From assembly GCF_014697025.1 (NCBI RefSeq), contig NZ_JACJRC010000029.1, positions 1 through 61,592 of the forward strand: a DNA stretch of 61,592 nucleotides. Direction: 5' to 3'. Below, one piece after another: positions 36,684 to 45,520 of the stretch. The DNA is from Alkalinema sp. FACHB-956 (GTDB lineage: Bacteria > Cyanobacteriota > Cyanobacteriia > Leptolyngbyales > Leptolyngbyaceae). Within the stretch, counting starts at the first letter, position 1; each line of letters starts with the position of its first letter. The position numbers and the translations under genes were made by a program. Below the pieces are notes generated by a model. The model worked only from the letters and a program-made list of their open reading frames with translations. It searched no databases and had not been told where the DNA came from.

Positions 36684-37157
36684 CTACTGGGCCAATTCCG
36701 CTTCGATCGCTGCAACCAAGCTTCCCGGTGTAGCACTGCTGCCATAGCGAGCCACTACGTCCCCTTGCTTGTTCACCAGAAATTTTTCAAAGTTCCACTT
36801 CACATCCCCTTGGGGCGGCGTTTGGGTCAATTCTGCATATAGCGGATGGCGATCGCTTCCCAGGATTTTCACCTTATCAAACAAATCAAACGTCACCCCA
36901 TAGCGAGTTTCACAAAACTGCTGGATTTTCTCATTGGAATCTGGCTCCTGCATCCCAAAATCATTGCAAGGAAAGCCCAATACCCGCAAGCCTTGGTCAG
37001 CATATTGTTTTTGCAGGTCTTCCAATCCCTTGTACTGCCCCGTATAACCACAGTAGGAAGCTACATTAACAATCAGCAGAACTTTACCTGCATAGTCCGA
37101 TAGCTTCTTTTCGTCGCCAGTAATCGTTTTGACGGTGATATTGGAAATGTTAGTCAT
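36684..37157 (-). CDS. Glutathione peroxidase-like thiol peroxidase
   Basis: 157 residues. The peroxidatic residue is Cys in NVASYCGYTGQYKGLEDLQK (Sec in animal enzymes), the resolving Cys is likely in FCETRYGVTF, and VLGFPCNDFGMQEP replaces the usual CNQFG (Asp for Gln). KWNFEKFLVNKQGDVVARYG closes the active site with the conserved Trp and Asn. It reduces hydrogen or lipid peroxides, probably with thioredoxin as donor, as known for cyanobacterial Gpx. Confidence 0.93.
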   Translation of the reverse strand: MTNISNITVKTITGDEKKLSDYAGKVLLIVNVASYCGYTGQYKGLEDLQKQYADQGLRVLGFPCNDFGMQEPDSNEKIQQFCETRYGVTFDLFDKVKILGSDRHPLYAELTQTPPQGDVKWNFEKFLVNKQGDVVARYGSSATPGSLVAAIEAELAQ

Positions 37158-37462
37158 GGTCTTCGATCGTGAACCTGCTTACAACAAGAAATCCTCGTTT
37201 AGTCTAGCAAATCCCGTCCGCCGAGGCTCCTTACAGTCCTCTCACAGTCCTGATGCGCTTGCAGTCCCGACAGGCTTCATTCCCGATCCTCTCTCCTCCA
37301 GGCGGTCACAGGCCCTGTCCCCATCCAGATCAACTTTGGGTCAAATTGGGCAACATCTTTTGTATGCTCTTGTTTTTTAGGCTCTTGGGAAAATAGTGTT
37401 CTCTGAACGAATCAGGTGGGCAGTCTAGAGCTAACACCTTGAAACGCTAAGGGAAAATCATC
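37158..37462. other. Intergenic region without a supported gene
   Basis: 305 nt between divergent genes (gpx on minus, the small acidic protein on plus). Promoters are presumed; I see no repeats or hairpins of note. Confidence 0.55.
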
Positions 37463-37711
37463 ATGTCAGACGTTCGGGCAGTAGCAGGCAATCCTTCTGA
37501 AGTGTGGGATGATCTAAGCTGGGATGACTTGAACCGCGCAGAACAACAACTTTGGGGCAATCTGGGTTGGGATGCTGACAGTTGGGAGGAAGAAACCGAT
37601 CCCCCTGCATCGAGCGAAAAGTATTGGGAAGAGCTGAGTGGTTCCGAACGCCAATCTGCGGAAGCTCTGGGCTATACCCAAGAGACCTGGGATGAAGAAG
37701 ATGAGGAATAG
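37463..37711 (+). CDS. Small acidic protein with a duplicated Trp/Leu-Gly motif
   Basis: 82 residues, strongly acidic. Two similar blocks are visible: WDDLNRAEQQLWGNLGWDADSW (residues ~20-41) and YWEELSGSERQSAEALGYTQETWD (~54-77), each with W..L...E...A/L..LG[WY]....W. The spacing suggests two small helical hairpins with Trp caps. This motif occurs in short proteins and tails in cyanobacteria and some algae, as far as I know without assigned function. Confidence 0.7.
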   Translation: MSDVRAVAGNPSEVWDDLSWDDLNRAEQQLWGNLGWDADSWEEETDPPASSEKYWEELSGSERQSAEALGYTQETWDEEDEE

Positions 37712-38115
37712 GTGACTGTCAACCTCACAACATCATTCATTGGTTTACTTCCTGTTTAAGTACTAGAAATGTTAGAGACTAAGAGCGGAGCAATCTGTTT
37801 TTAGTCCTATTTTTTTTGAGGGAACAAGCTGATTAAAATCATATACAATTAACGCGATCGATTCGTCATAATGCAATGGTCCATCCGTCGCTCATCCATC
37901 GCTTCAACCCATGCGTCGGTTTTGTAGGTGTTGCCATGTTTTTGGGGCATTGCCACACCGGTCTATCTGCAAGGCATCGCCCGCGATTCCGTGGATAGTC
38001 GCGATTAAAAAGTAATGTATTTAATCTGATGGAATTTAGAAATAATTTATATGCTAGAGATAGCAAGAAAGTATTGTAATGGAGATAGATATCTATCATT
38101 ACAGGAGAGTTAGCC
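37712..38115. other. Intergenic region without a supported gene
   Basis: 404 nt, AT-rich in its second half (about 37990-38100). A short T8 run near 37810 and no clear hairpin. Presumed to contain the promoter of the gene at 38116, which has AGGAGAG at 38102-38108. Confidence 0.55.
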
Positions 38116-38571
38116 ATGTTAAAACAACACCCCGTGGAATGCGATGACAATGAACAGTCTCCAACTCCCCCCAATCGTATTCAACCCCTTATGGAAAATG
38201 AAATTCTGAAACATGCCCCCAACTTGCAAAATGCCCGATCGCCCCTTTGGGCTGGACTGACCGATCGGGATACTGGAATGGGTCGGGTTTTGCAACAACT
38301 CCAAAACAACTGTTCAACTGGGGCTTCGACCACCGGCGGAGATTTCAATATTGATCAGTCCCTAGCGCAAGTTTCCGGTGAGGAAGCCGTCGGCGGCACA
38401 GCGCCCACCCCAGAACAAAATGTCGTGGAAGATTTAGCTGTTGCCGTGGGCATTGAAATTCCCGATCGGGAATGGCTCCACACCACAGAAATGCTGGAAA
38501 ATCGCGACTCCCACCGCTGGGAACTGGATCCCAAATCCTCGGAGGACTATTCCGATCGTCGGGACTGGTAA
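38116..38571 (+). CDS. Soluble conserved cyanobacterial protein (DUF6335-like)
   Basis: 151 residues from ATG 38116. The C-terminal half reads VSGEEAVGGTAPTPEQNVVE then LAVAVGIEIPDREWLHTTEMLENRDSHRWELDP, the pattern I associate with DUF6335. Highly polar, no membrane segment or cofactor motif. The middle has TGGDFNIDQSL. Function unknown. The next gene is convergent. Confidence 0.7.
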   Translation: MLKQHPVECDDNEQSPTPPNRIQPLMENEILKHAPNLQNARSPLWAGLTDRDTGMGRVLQQLQNNCSTGASTTGGDFNIDQSLAQVSGEEAVGGTAPTPEQNVVEDLAVAVGIEIPDREWLHTTEMLENRDSHRWELDPKSSEDYSDRRDW

Positions 38572-38587
38572 TGGTTGCGGGAACGGC

Positions 38588-39184
38588 TCACCAAAACATG
38601 GATTCCACCAGCCGAGAACCCCCGGCCCGCAATGCCAGGGTGGAATGTAACGCAGTAAACACTAACGTAATCGGAACCGTTAGAAAATGCACTGTGCGAA
38701 GCACTTGCCAATCGTTCCCAAAAAGTTCCAGAATCCAAGCAAACTGCGCCGGTTTATACATTCCCAAGCCCGTCAGGATTGCTAGCAGCAACACCGGCAC
38801 GATCGCAGTGTAAACCAAGCGATGTAGCGCATAGACTTTGCGTTTGGGATTTTTACCTTGAATTAACGCTTTCCCATCGTTACAGCCAACATAGCGAATT
38901 TTCCAGCGGCGGGTCGCCAAAATATAAACGCCATACCACAACAAATTGAGGGCAAAGAGATTCATCCCGGCAAAGTGCCAATCGCGTCCCCCCGCCAGCC
39001 AACCACCGAGGCCGAAAATGGGGGGAATGTGCCACCCCGCCCGACCTCCAAAAACTGGATTAGCATTATAAATTTGCAGGCCACTGGTCAGCATGATCGC
39101 CACACTGATGATATTGAGCCAGTGGAACACCTTCGTCGCGATCGCGGGTTTGGGCCAAAGCTTGGGCGTAGCAGCAGAAGTCAT
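38588..39184 (-). CDS. Cytochrome b561-type membrane protein
   Basis: 198 residues with four to five membrane helices. Histidines that could hold two b haems: FHWLNIISVAIML (helix 1), WHFAGMNLFALNLLWYGVYI (helix 2), YALHRLVYTAIVPVLLLAI (helix 3), LRTVHFLTVPITLVFTALHSTLAL (helix 4, two His). This matches the bacterial cytochrome b561 / formate dehydrogenase gamma group, which moves electrons from the quinol pool to a periplasmic partner. No partner gene (e.g. a molybdopterin protein) is adjacent. Confidence 0.85.
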   Translation of the reverse strand: MTSAATPKLWPKPAIATKVFHWLNIISVAIMLTSGLQIYNANPVFGGRAGWHIPPIFGLGGWLAGGRDWHFAGMNLFALNLLWYGVYILATRRWKIRYVGCNDGKALIQGKNPKRKVYALHRLVYTAIVPVLLLAILTGLGMYKPAQFAWILELFGNDWQVLRTVHFLTVPITLVFTALHSTLALRAGGSRLVESMFW

Positions 39185-39300
39185 GGGAGATCACAACAAA
39201 AGGGCAGATCTATGGTAATCGATCGCTTCTGCAATCCACCTTGATCTGCCCAAAAGTCATTCGATCGTAGGGGGGGTAACCCTGGCCTAGCAGGACGCCC

Positions 39301-41349
39301 CTAACGTTTACCGTTGGCCGTTACCGTTCCCTTATCGGTTTTAGCCAAAATCCGTTCTGCCAACTTATCCGGCACTTCCTGCAAGTGGTCATACTGCCAC
39401 TCAAAATTGCCAACGCCCATGGTGAGCGATCGCAGTTCCACAATCATGTCATGCATTTCCGCCTGGGGAATTTGGGTTTGCACCTCATCCCAGCCAACCC
39501 AACCCGCCTTGGCATCATAGCCCAGGATTTGGCCCCGACGGCCACTGACCAAGCGCAGAACCTTGGAGGTAAAGTCCGTGGGTACGGAAATCGTAATGCT
39601 GAGAATTGGTTCCAGCAAAATCGGTTCACACTTGACTAAGCCTTCCTGCATGGCAATGCGGGCCGCTTGCTTAAAGGCTTGCTCGGAACTATCCACGTTG
39701 TGGTAAGAACCATCGGTGAGCGTCACGGCAATATCGACGATCGGGAATCCCAACGGCCCCTGGTTGAGGTATTCCCGCACCCCAATTTCCACCCCCGGAA
39801 TGTATTGTCTGGGAACAACTCCCCCAACAATGGTTTCGCTAAAGCTGAAGCCTTCCCCACGACCCACGGGTTTAATGTCCAAATGCACATCGCCGAACTG
39901 ACCATGGCCGCCGGTTTGGTGCTTGTAGCGCCCGTGGGATTTAGCAGCTTTGCGAATGGTTTCCTTATAGGGCACCTGCGGTTTATGGGTCACCATGGGC
40001 AGATTGTATTTCCGCCGCAGCCGATCGAGGGCGACTTGCAAATGAATATCCCCCTGGCCCCACAGGATAATTTCGTGGGTGTCGGGATGGTGTTCCCAAC
40101 TCAAGGCGGGATCTTCTTCCAACAGTTTTGTCAACGCTGTGGTGAGTTTGACTTCATCATTGCGTTTTTCCGCTGCGATCGCTAGGGCGAACACTGGAGA
40201 GATTGAATCTGCCTGCGGTAAGGGTTGCAGATTTGTCCCCGTGGTGAGAATGTCTCCGGTTTTGATGCCTTCCATCCGGCCCAAAGCCACGATATCTCCG
40301 GCCCGCGCCGTTTGTACCGACTGGGTTTGCATTCCCATGAGGCGATAGAGTCCGCCAATCCGAACCCCGTTTAGCACCATGCCATCGGTGATTTCGCCCT
40401 GCCAGACCCGTGCCAGTGTTAATTTACCGCCCTGGGGCGTGTAGTAGGTTTTGAGTACTTGGGCGATCGGGTCTTTCTCCGCTGCTTTCAGCCCCCAATG
40501 ATCGGCAGTCGTATCAGCTTCTGGGGCTTCCCGCACCAAGGCATCCAATAAAGGCCGGACGCCAAAATCCCGATCGGCCATGCCAAAGAACACGGGCACA
40601 ATTTGATCGGCTCCCAGTTCCATCTTCAGATCCTGGAAGATTTCCTCTTCCGAGGGGGCAATGTCTTCTAGCAATTCCTCCAGTAAGTGATCATCAAAGT
40701 TCGCTAGTGTTTCCAACATTTCCGTTCTAGCGATGTGTTCTTCCGTTTCCAATTCCTTGGGGAAGGGCACCGGATCGGCGGGGGCACCGGGATGGTAGTG
40801 GTAGGCTTGCTCAGTAACTAGGTCGATAAAGCCCAGTAGATTTTCGCTCCGTCCGATCGGGTATTGGTGCGGTACTAACGGACGGCTGGAAATGCCCTTC
40901 AACGCATGGAGCACTTCCATAAAGTCCACATCGGCCCGATCCATTTTATTGAGGAAGACCAAATGCGGAATTTTCAAATCATCCAGAAATTTAAACAGGG
41001 GCGACAGATTCAATACCCGATCGACCACGGGTTCGCAGACGATAACCACGGCGTCTACGCCCACCAGAGCATTGTAGGTTTCCTGGGCAAATTCGATGGA
41101 ACCCGGACAGTCTAAAAAGGTCAATAAAATACCGCCATAGGACGTACTGGCGGCGTTCACTTCAACGGACATCTGCCGATCGCGGGCCTCTGGTGAACTA
41201 TCCCCGACCGTATTTTTCTCTTGAACCGAACCTTTACGGGTAATGGCTCCCGTCACAGACAGTAGGCTTTCTAATAGGGTAGTTTTTCCGCTGAGGTAGG
41301 GGCCAACGATCGCAACGCTTCGTGACCCCGAGAGTCTTCTTTCGGTCAT
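39301..41349 (-). CDS. EF-G-like translational GTPase lacking the switch II histidine
   Basis: 682 residues, same domain order as EF-G: GTP-binding domain (P-loop GPYLSGKTTLLES; G4 FLNKMDRADVDF), domain II (~300-390), then domains III-V (PVPYKETIRK, YKHQTGGHGQFGDV, the domain IV region, and GRRGQILGYDAK). The G3 motif reads FLDCPGSIEF where EF-G has DTPGH: the His that activates water for GTP hydrolysis is Ser. It is therefore a paralog of EF-G of the EF-G-like group rather than the housekeeping factor. Its role in translation is unknown. It stands alone. Confidence 0.9.
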   Translation of the reverse strand: MTERRLSGSRSVAIVGPYLSGKTTLLESLLSVTGAITRKGSVQEKNTVGDSSPEARDRQMSVEVNAASTSYGGILLTFLDCPGSIEFAQETYNALVGVDAVVIVCEPVVDRVLNLSPLFKFLDDLKIPHLVFLNKMDRADVDFMEVLHALKGISSRPLVPHQYPIGRSENLLGFIDLVTEQAYHYHPGAPADPVPFPKELETEEHIARTEMLETLANFDDHLLEELLEDIAPSEEEIFQDLKMELGADQIVPVFFGMADRDFGVRPLLDALVREAPEADTTADHWGLKAAEKDPIAQVLKTYYTPQGGKLTLARVWQGEITDGMVLNGVRIGGLYRLMGMQTQSVQTARAGDIVALGRMEGIKTGDILTTGTNLQPLPQADSISPVFALAIAAEKRNDEVKLTTALTKLLEEDPALSWEHHPDTHEIILWGQGDIHLQVALDRLRRKYNLPMVTHKPQVPYKETIRKAAKSHGRYKHQTGGHGQFGDVHLDIKPVGRGEGFSFSETIVGGVVPRQYIPGVEIGVREYLNQGPLGFPIVDIAVTLTDGSYHNVDSSEQAFKQAARIAMQEGLVKCEPILLEPILSITISVPTDFTSKVLRLVSGRRGQILGYDAKAGWVGWDEVQTQIPQAEMHDMIVELRSLTMGVGNFEWQYDHLQEVPDKLAERILAKTDKGTVTANGKR

Positions 41350-41818
41350 AACAGATCCCTCTCTTTACATGTAGCGAACTTGCATGTAGCGAATGAGTTG
41401 GAGGGATGAAGAGATGGAGAGCCGATCACTAAACCAGTCAGATAGAGACGTTAGGCGTAGCGACCTTGGGAGAGTACTGGAAGGAGTTCAGCGAGAATCC
41501 AGTACGGGAAGGGGAAGCCTTCGCAATACTTGTGCAGAAGACCTAGATGCAGAGTACCTAGGCAAATATTGACGAAGCCTGAGGCTCATCACCTCTTCAA
41601 CCTTGAGTTGAACTTTGAGCTAAGCTGTACCTGCTTGATTGCATTATCCCGAAATTCTGAGTCCTCGGAGCGATCGTCGCAGCATGTTTTAACAAATGGA
41701 TGGGATTTCGTTAAGAAGTACAGCGTAAGTTCTGCCATTCGGTTAACTTTTCGAGAGTTAATTATCTTGGTAGTGCCATTGCAACCGTTATGGGATTTGG
41801 GTTGAAAAGGTTGAAAAG
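41350..41818. other. Intergenic region without a supported gene
   Basis: 469 nt upstream of the EF-G-like gene and downstream of the ABC ATPase (both minus). Contains a 13-nt direct repeat near the start codon region (GCATGTAGCGAA, 41370-41400) and a hairpin GTACTGGA...TCCAGTAC (41474-41505). No coding signal. Confidence 0.55.
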
Positions 41819-42613
41819 CTAGAGAATTTGTGCCAAAAACCGCTGGGTGCGTTCCTCCTGGGGATTTTGGAAAAATGCGTCCGGCGGGGCAATCTCCACG
41901 ATCGACCCACTGTCCATAAAAACGATCCGATCGGCCACTTCCCGCGCAAAGCCCACCTCATGGGTCACCACGACCATGGTCATACCGGACTGCGCCAGGG
42001 ATTTCATCGCATCGAGCACCTCCCGCACCATTTCCGGGTCTAGGGCTGAGGTGGGTTCATCAAACAGCATGATTTTGGGCTGCATGGCCAGGGCACGGGC
42101 GATCGCGACCCGCTGCTGTTGGCCCCCGGAAAGCTGACCGGGATACTTGTGGGACTGTTCCAGAATGCCCACCCGCTCCAGCAGTTGCATCGCCACTTCT
42201 TCGGCTTTGGCGGCACTCCATTTGCGGACGTGGGTGGGCGCTAGGGTGATGTTTTGCAGGACTGTCAGATGGGGAAATAGGTTGAACTGCTGGAAGACCA
42301 TGCCCACTTCTTGGCGAATTTTTTCGATGTTTTTCACATCTTGGGACAGTTCAATCCCGTCGATCGTAATGTGCCCCTGTTGATATTCTTCCAGCGCATT
42401 AAAGGTGCGGATGAAGGTGGACTTGCCCGATCCCGATGGCCCCATGACGACGACAACCTCACCGGGATAGACTTGCAGGCTCACCCCTTGCAGCACTTGA
42501 AACTGGCCATACCATTTCTGGACATCCTGGGCAATGATGATGGGTGACCGATCTCCCCGATCGATCTGTGCCGAAGATTCGTTGACAGACACAGACTTCG
42601 GGTCAAAGGTCAT
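41819..42613 (-). CDS. Polar amino acid ABC transporter ATP-binding protein
   Basis: 264 residues. Walker [17 protein letters not shown]-loop [20 protein letters not shown] signature [16 protein letters not shown], Walker [15 protein letters not shown] and switch His [16 protein letters not shown]. This is the GlnQ/HisP group that energises uptake of glutamine, glutamate or basic amino acids. The permease and binding protein are not next to it. An N-terminal ~25-residue Ser-rich tail precedes the domain. Confidence 0.93.
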   Translation of the reverse strand: MTFDPKSVSVNESSAQIDRGDRSPIIIAQDVQKWYGQFQVLQGVSLQVYPGEVVVVMGPSGSGKSTFIRTFNALEEYQQGHITIDGIELSQDVKNIEKIRQEVGMVFQQFNLFPHLTVLQNITLAPTHVRKWSAAKAEEVAMQLLERVGILEQSHKYPGQLSGGQQQRVAIARALAMQPKIMLFDEPTSALDPEMVREVLDAMKSLAQSGMTMVVVTHEVGFAREVADRIVFMDSGSIVEIAPPDAFFQNPQEERTQRFLAQIL

Positions 42614-42727
42614 AGAATCCTCCTTACTCAGCGTTGTCCTTACTCAGCAAAGCTATTCTACTGTGTCCTCAGTGGTTCAGGGTACCAGCCATTGGGTTCA
42701 TCCCGGAGATCAGGTCTAATTCAATAG

Positions 42728-42815
42728 CCAGTTCCAACTAAATCACCAGTTCCAACTAAATCACCAGTCCCAACTAAATCACCAGTCCCAACTAAATCAC
42801 CAGTCCCAACTAAAC
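42728..42815 (-). repeat. 18-nt tandem repeat with in-frame stop codon in every unit
   Basis: Plus-strand units CCAGTTCCAACTAAATCA (twice), CCAGTCCCAACTAAATCA (twice) and CCAGTCCCAACTAAAC, exact 18-nt period. The last overlaps the stop codon (CTA at 42810-42812) of the GvpF/L-family gene. Because 18 is a multiple of three, each unit places a TAG in the same frame as the gene's stop, giving a series of in-frame stops. Confidence 0.92.
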
Positions 42816-43454
42816 AAAATGATAGGGCGGTAACTCTTCGCTAACTTGCACTTGCCAAAATGGACAATGGGCCTGCCAATCCGAAACGGTTTGTGGAAGA
42901 TTATTGGCCCGATCGAGCAACAAATGCACCTGATGACCACTGCCTGCAACGAACTTCGCACCGATCGTCGCCATCATGCCCAACATCATTTCAAAGGAGG
43001 TTCTTTGTTTTTGTTGCCATTCATATTGGCGCTCTGCAAGCTGTTTTTTCGCCTGAAAATAAGCGCGACCTTTGAGTTGTGGGTTGAGGTCTTCTTCCGG
43101 ACAATCCACGGGCGAGAGCTTTAAGAGATATTCTGCTTTGCCATCTAGATCGGTCAGTTTGTTGAAATAGTGAGAAGCGCTCTCCTGCAAATGCTGAAGT
43201 AAATCCTGTTCCGACGCAAATTCAGTCCCAAATCGCAGGGGCAGGATTGTCGTCTGGGCAAACAGAACTCGTAATACACAATCATGAATCATCACGGCCT
43301 GAAGCAAGGCGCGATCGTCCGTTTCACAGGATTGAAGACTAAAACCTGGTTCGACAATGGCCGAAATTCCATTATGCTCGACGATCGTTAACTCACCGAC
43401 CATTCCTGTGGGTAGACAAATATTGGTATCGTCGGTGAAGGCATAGGTATACAT
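42810..43454 (-). CDS. Gas vesicle protein, GvpF/GvpL family (GvpW-like)
   Basis: 214 residues. Starts MYTYAFTDDTNICLPTGMVG; the family core is HDCVLRVLFAQTTILPLRFGTEFASEQDLLQHL, followed by GKAEYLLKLSP and a long helix with AYFQAKKQLAERQYEWQQKQ. GvpF/L proteins are accessory or nucleation factors that contact GvpA during vesicle initiation. It is last in the cluster, 2 nt downstream of gvpG, and more divergent from the other GvpF. Cyanobacterial clusters often end with a second GvpF/L-type gene called gvpW; naming is tentative. Confidence 0.85.
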   Translation of the reverse strand: MYTYAFTDDTNICLPTGMVGELTIVEHNGISAIVEPGFSLQSCETDDRALLQAVMIHDCVLRVLFAQTTILPLRFGTEFASEQDLLQHLQESASHYFNKLTDLDGKAEYLLKLSPVDCPEEDLNPQLKGRAYFQAKKQLAERQYEWQQKQRTSFEMMLGMMATIGAKFVAGSGHQVHLLLDRANNLPQTVSDWQAHCPFWQVQVSEELPPYHFV

Positions 43455-43456
43455 AG

Positions 43457-43678
43457 TTATTCAGCCTCCTCCATGGCCTGAATGGCTAGCAACAGTTCCT
43501 CTTCTTGGATTTCAAAGGTTTCTTCGTCCAGTTCTCCCATATCAAAGGCCATTTGCAGGGCTAACAGACGTTTGTGTAGGTTTTCCTTTTGATCCAGTTC
43601 CACCATCACCCGATCGTGAACCTGTTCTGCAATCCAAGTCAACCCCGTAATCGGTGCAAACAAAATTTGATGCAACAT
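43457..43678 (-). CDS. gvpG: Gas vesicle protein GvpG
   Basis: 73 residues. Starts MLHQILFAPITGLTWIAEQV, followed by an acidic helix (LDQKENLHKRLLALQMAFDMGELDEETFEIQEEELLLAIQ). Matches the small helical GvpG family that sits next to gvpF in gas vesicle operons. It follows gvpF, with a repeat array in the 112-nt gap, and precedes the GvpF/L gene by 2 nt. Confidence 0.93.
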   Translation of the reverse strand: MLHQILFAPITGLTWIAEQVHDRVMVELDQKENLHKRLLALQMAFDMGELDEETFEIQEEELLLAIQAMEEAE

Positions 43679-43731
43679 AACCCAACTCTCCCACGATCGT
43701 TGTCATCCCCGTCACTGTGACCACGTAGCAC

Positions 43732-43807
43732 CTTTAATTCAGCTCAACGACTTTAATTCAGCTCAGTAACTTGAATTCAACCCAGCGACTTTAATTCAGC
43801 TGTGCAA
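43732..43807 (-). repeat. 19-nt tandem repeat spanning the gvpF stop codon
   Basis: Plus-strand units CTTTAATTCAGCTCAACGA, CTTTAATTCAGCTCAGTAA, CTTGAATTCAACCCAGCGA, CTTTAATTCAGCTGTGCAA, exact 19-nt period. The fourth encodes the last gvpF residues (AQLN) and its TAA stop; the other units are downstream copies. Confidence 0.92.
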
Positions 43808-44525
43808 AGTTATAGGGAGCGGTGAAGTTGTTGTAGCGAATTTTCAAGCGATCGGGGAATTGCTGATCGATCGCCTCCACTTGTTGACTGAAGGCGACTT
43901 CCGTCTCCCAAGGAATCAAGAAGGCGGCATTGTAAACCATTGCTTCCGTCAGATTGTCATTCTCCACTACCTCGATCGCGAGGGCACTTAACCCATTCCT
44001 AAAGGCGGTAATAATTGCGTTGCGCCGTGCATCCATCGCCTGCTCGATCGCTTGGCCAATTCGCACCACTTCATCCATGCTCAGATTGCGGCCAGACATG
44101 CGATCGCGTTCGGCCCTCAGCGTTGCATTCTCTGCCATGAGACGCTGTAATTCTGCCTCCGCATCCCAAAATACCTTTACTCCCACTTCGCGGTATCCTT
44201 CCAGTCGCGCTAATAGGGCTTTCATTTCCGCACTACGGGGTGCAATCAACTGCTCATTGACCGTTTGCCAATCCTGAATCGTCAAGCCAAATCGCAAGGG
44301 TAAAACGGTGCGATAGCCCTCACCCATGGCTTTTTCCAACACTTTTTCATGGCCTAACAAGTTGCGCCGACTGGCGAGATAGCGGGCTTGCTTGGCCTCG
44401 GAATATAGGAAGACAAAATCTTCAATGACTTGGGTCTGAACCGGCTGTTGATCTAAGCCTTCTAGCGCTAACCCAGTGGGGCCGGGGCTGGGGAAGATGC
44501 CGTACAAATATAAACCATGGGACAT
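43791..44525 (-). CDS. gvpF: Gas vesicle protein GvpF
   Basis: 244 residues. MSHGLYLYGIFPSPGPTGLA opening, FLYSEAKQARYLASRRNLLGHEKVLE, RTVLPLRFGLTIQDW and the C-terminal PYNFAQLN are the cyanobacterial GvpF pattern. A two-domain fold; it binds the gas-facing surface of GvpA in other systems. Located between gvpK and gvpG, the usual order. Its 3' end is embedded in a 19-nt tandem array. Confidence 0.95.
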   Translation of the reverse strand: MSHGLYLYGIFPSPGPTGLALEGLDQQPVQTQVIEDFVFLYSEAKQARYLASRRNLLGHEKVLEKAMGEGYRTVLPLRFGLTIQDWQTVNEQLIAPRSAEMKALLARLEGYREVGVKVFWDAEAELQRLMAENATLRAERDRMSGRNLSMDEVVRIGQAIEQAMDARRNAIITAFRNGLSALAIEVVENDNLTEAMVYNAAFLIPWETEVAFSQQVEAIDQQFPDRLKIRYNNFTAPYNFAQLN

Positions 44526-44613
44526 GGGAAAAATACCTTAGAGACTTGGGGGAAGAAACTGAGAAGTCAAAAATGGAAGCAGCAGCGGAATGTAATAGCT
44601 AATCAATTTGGGA

Positions 44614-45096
44614 TTAGATGGGTTTGGAGGTTAACACCAATTGCAATTTGGCATGAATCAAATCCAACTGGGCCAATCCCAAATCCACACTGCCTTGCAC
44701 CACAATGCCCTTATTTAACAGGCGATCGAGTAATTCCAAAAGGGTGGGCTTTTCCGTCGGCTGACCGGGATAATAGCCCCCTGCTTTTGGTAATAGAGTA
44801 CCCACCTCGCCCAGATCCAGATTCAAATCCGCCGGATCAATGTCAAAAATTTTGCAAATTTCTAAAACTTGCTGTTCTAAAGTTTGTAAGCTGTCCGCTG
44901 CCCGATCGAGTTGTTCATCGGTCAGTTCTCCGCTGTCCATCCGGCGGATCACCTGTGCTTCCATCAGTTGGCGAATCAGTTCAACCACCGTCAATAACAA
45001 AGGAGCCAAACCCGCATCTCGTTTACCCGTGGGTTCGGGAACGATCGAGCCTAAATCGGGGGCGTCGGGGCTTACAGGGGAAACTTCAAGGGACAC
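44614..45096 (-). CDS. gvpK: Gas vesicle protein GvpK
   Basis: 160 residues. The core LAPLLLTVVELIRQLMEAQV is followed by RRMDSGELTDEQLDRAADSLQ and ICKIFDIDPADLNLDLGEVGTLLP, with the C-terminal LLELLDRLLNKGIVVQGSVDLGLAQLDLIHAKLQLVL resembling a GvpA-type helix-strand pair. Standard GvpK length and arrangement. An essential assembly factor in other species. Confidence 0.95.
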   Translation of the reverse strand: MSLEVSPVSPDAPDLGSIVPEPTGKRDAGLAPLLLTVVELIRQLMEAQVIRRMDSGELTDEQLDRAADSLQTLEQQVLEICKIFDIDPADLNLDLGEVGTLLPKAGGYYPGQPTEKPTLLELLDRLLNKGIVVQGSVDLGLAQLDLIHAKLQLVLTSKPI

Positions 45097-45130
45097 GGCA
45101 ATAGGAGGGGGGCAAGAGGGGGCAGTTCAA

Positions 45131-45511
45131 TTAGCCGATCGGCTGCTGCGGCAGAGCTTTGAGGGCTTGCAGTTCGGCTTCCAGTTGTTCCACTCGGTTG
45201 AGTAACTTCTGGTTTTGTTCGACGAGGGTTTGGGTTTGGCTACTGAAATGAGGATTGTTTTCCCACCAGTTCACCCCAATTTCCCGTGCCTTATCGACGG
45301 AGGAAATTAACAACCGAATCCGAATATTCAGTAATTCCGTATGGGCAACGGAAACGGAAATATCTCCAGCAATCACAATTCCCTTATCCAGTACCCGTTC
45401 TAGCACATCCGCTAGCGTGGAACCTTGGGTGGACGTGGTGATGGATTTCGTAGCATCCGATCGCAAATTGGATTGCAATCCAGTCGGGGGCATTGCCGAC
45501 GAATAACTCAT
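45131..45511 (-). CDS. gvpJ: Gas vesicle protein GvpJ (GvpA-like minor shell protein)
   Basis: 126 residues. The central TLADVLERVLDKGIVIAGDISVSVAHTELLNIRIRLLISSVDKAREIGVNWW is homologous to GvpA, with an N-terminal ~30-residue tail and a C-terminal coil (LVEQNQKLLNRVEQLEAELQALK) absent from GvpA. GvpJ-type proteins are thought to form the vesicle tips. The ribosome binding site (TAGGAGC) overlaps the gvpN stop 10 nt upstream. Confidence 0.92.
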   Translation of the reverse strand: MSYSSAMPPTGLQSNLRSDATKSITTSTQGSTLADVLERVLDKGIVIAGDISVSVAHTELLNIRIRLLISSVDKAREIGVNWWENNPHFSSQTQTLVEQNQKLLNRVEQLEAELQALKALPQQPIG

Positions 45512-45520
45512 GGCAAGCTC

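Noticed and set aside
37866-38174. Minus-strand frame of 102 codons between two small plus-strand genes
   Set aside because: Overlaps the start and ribosome binding site of the DUF6335-like gene, no ribosome binding site of its own, composition not protein-like.
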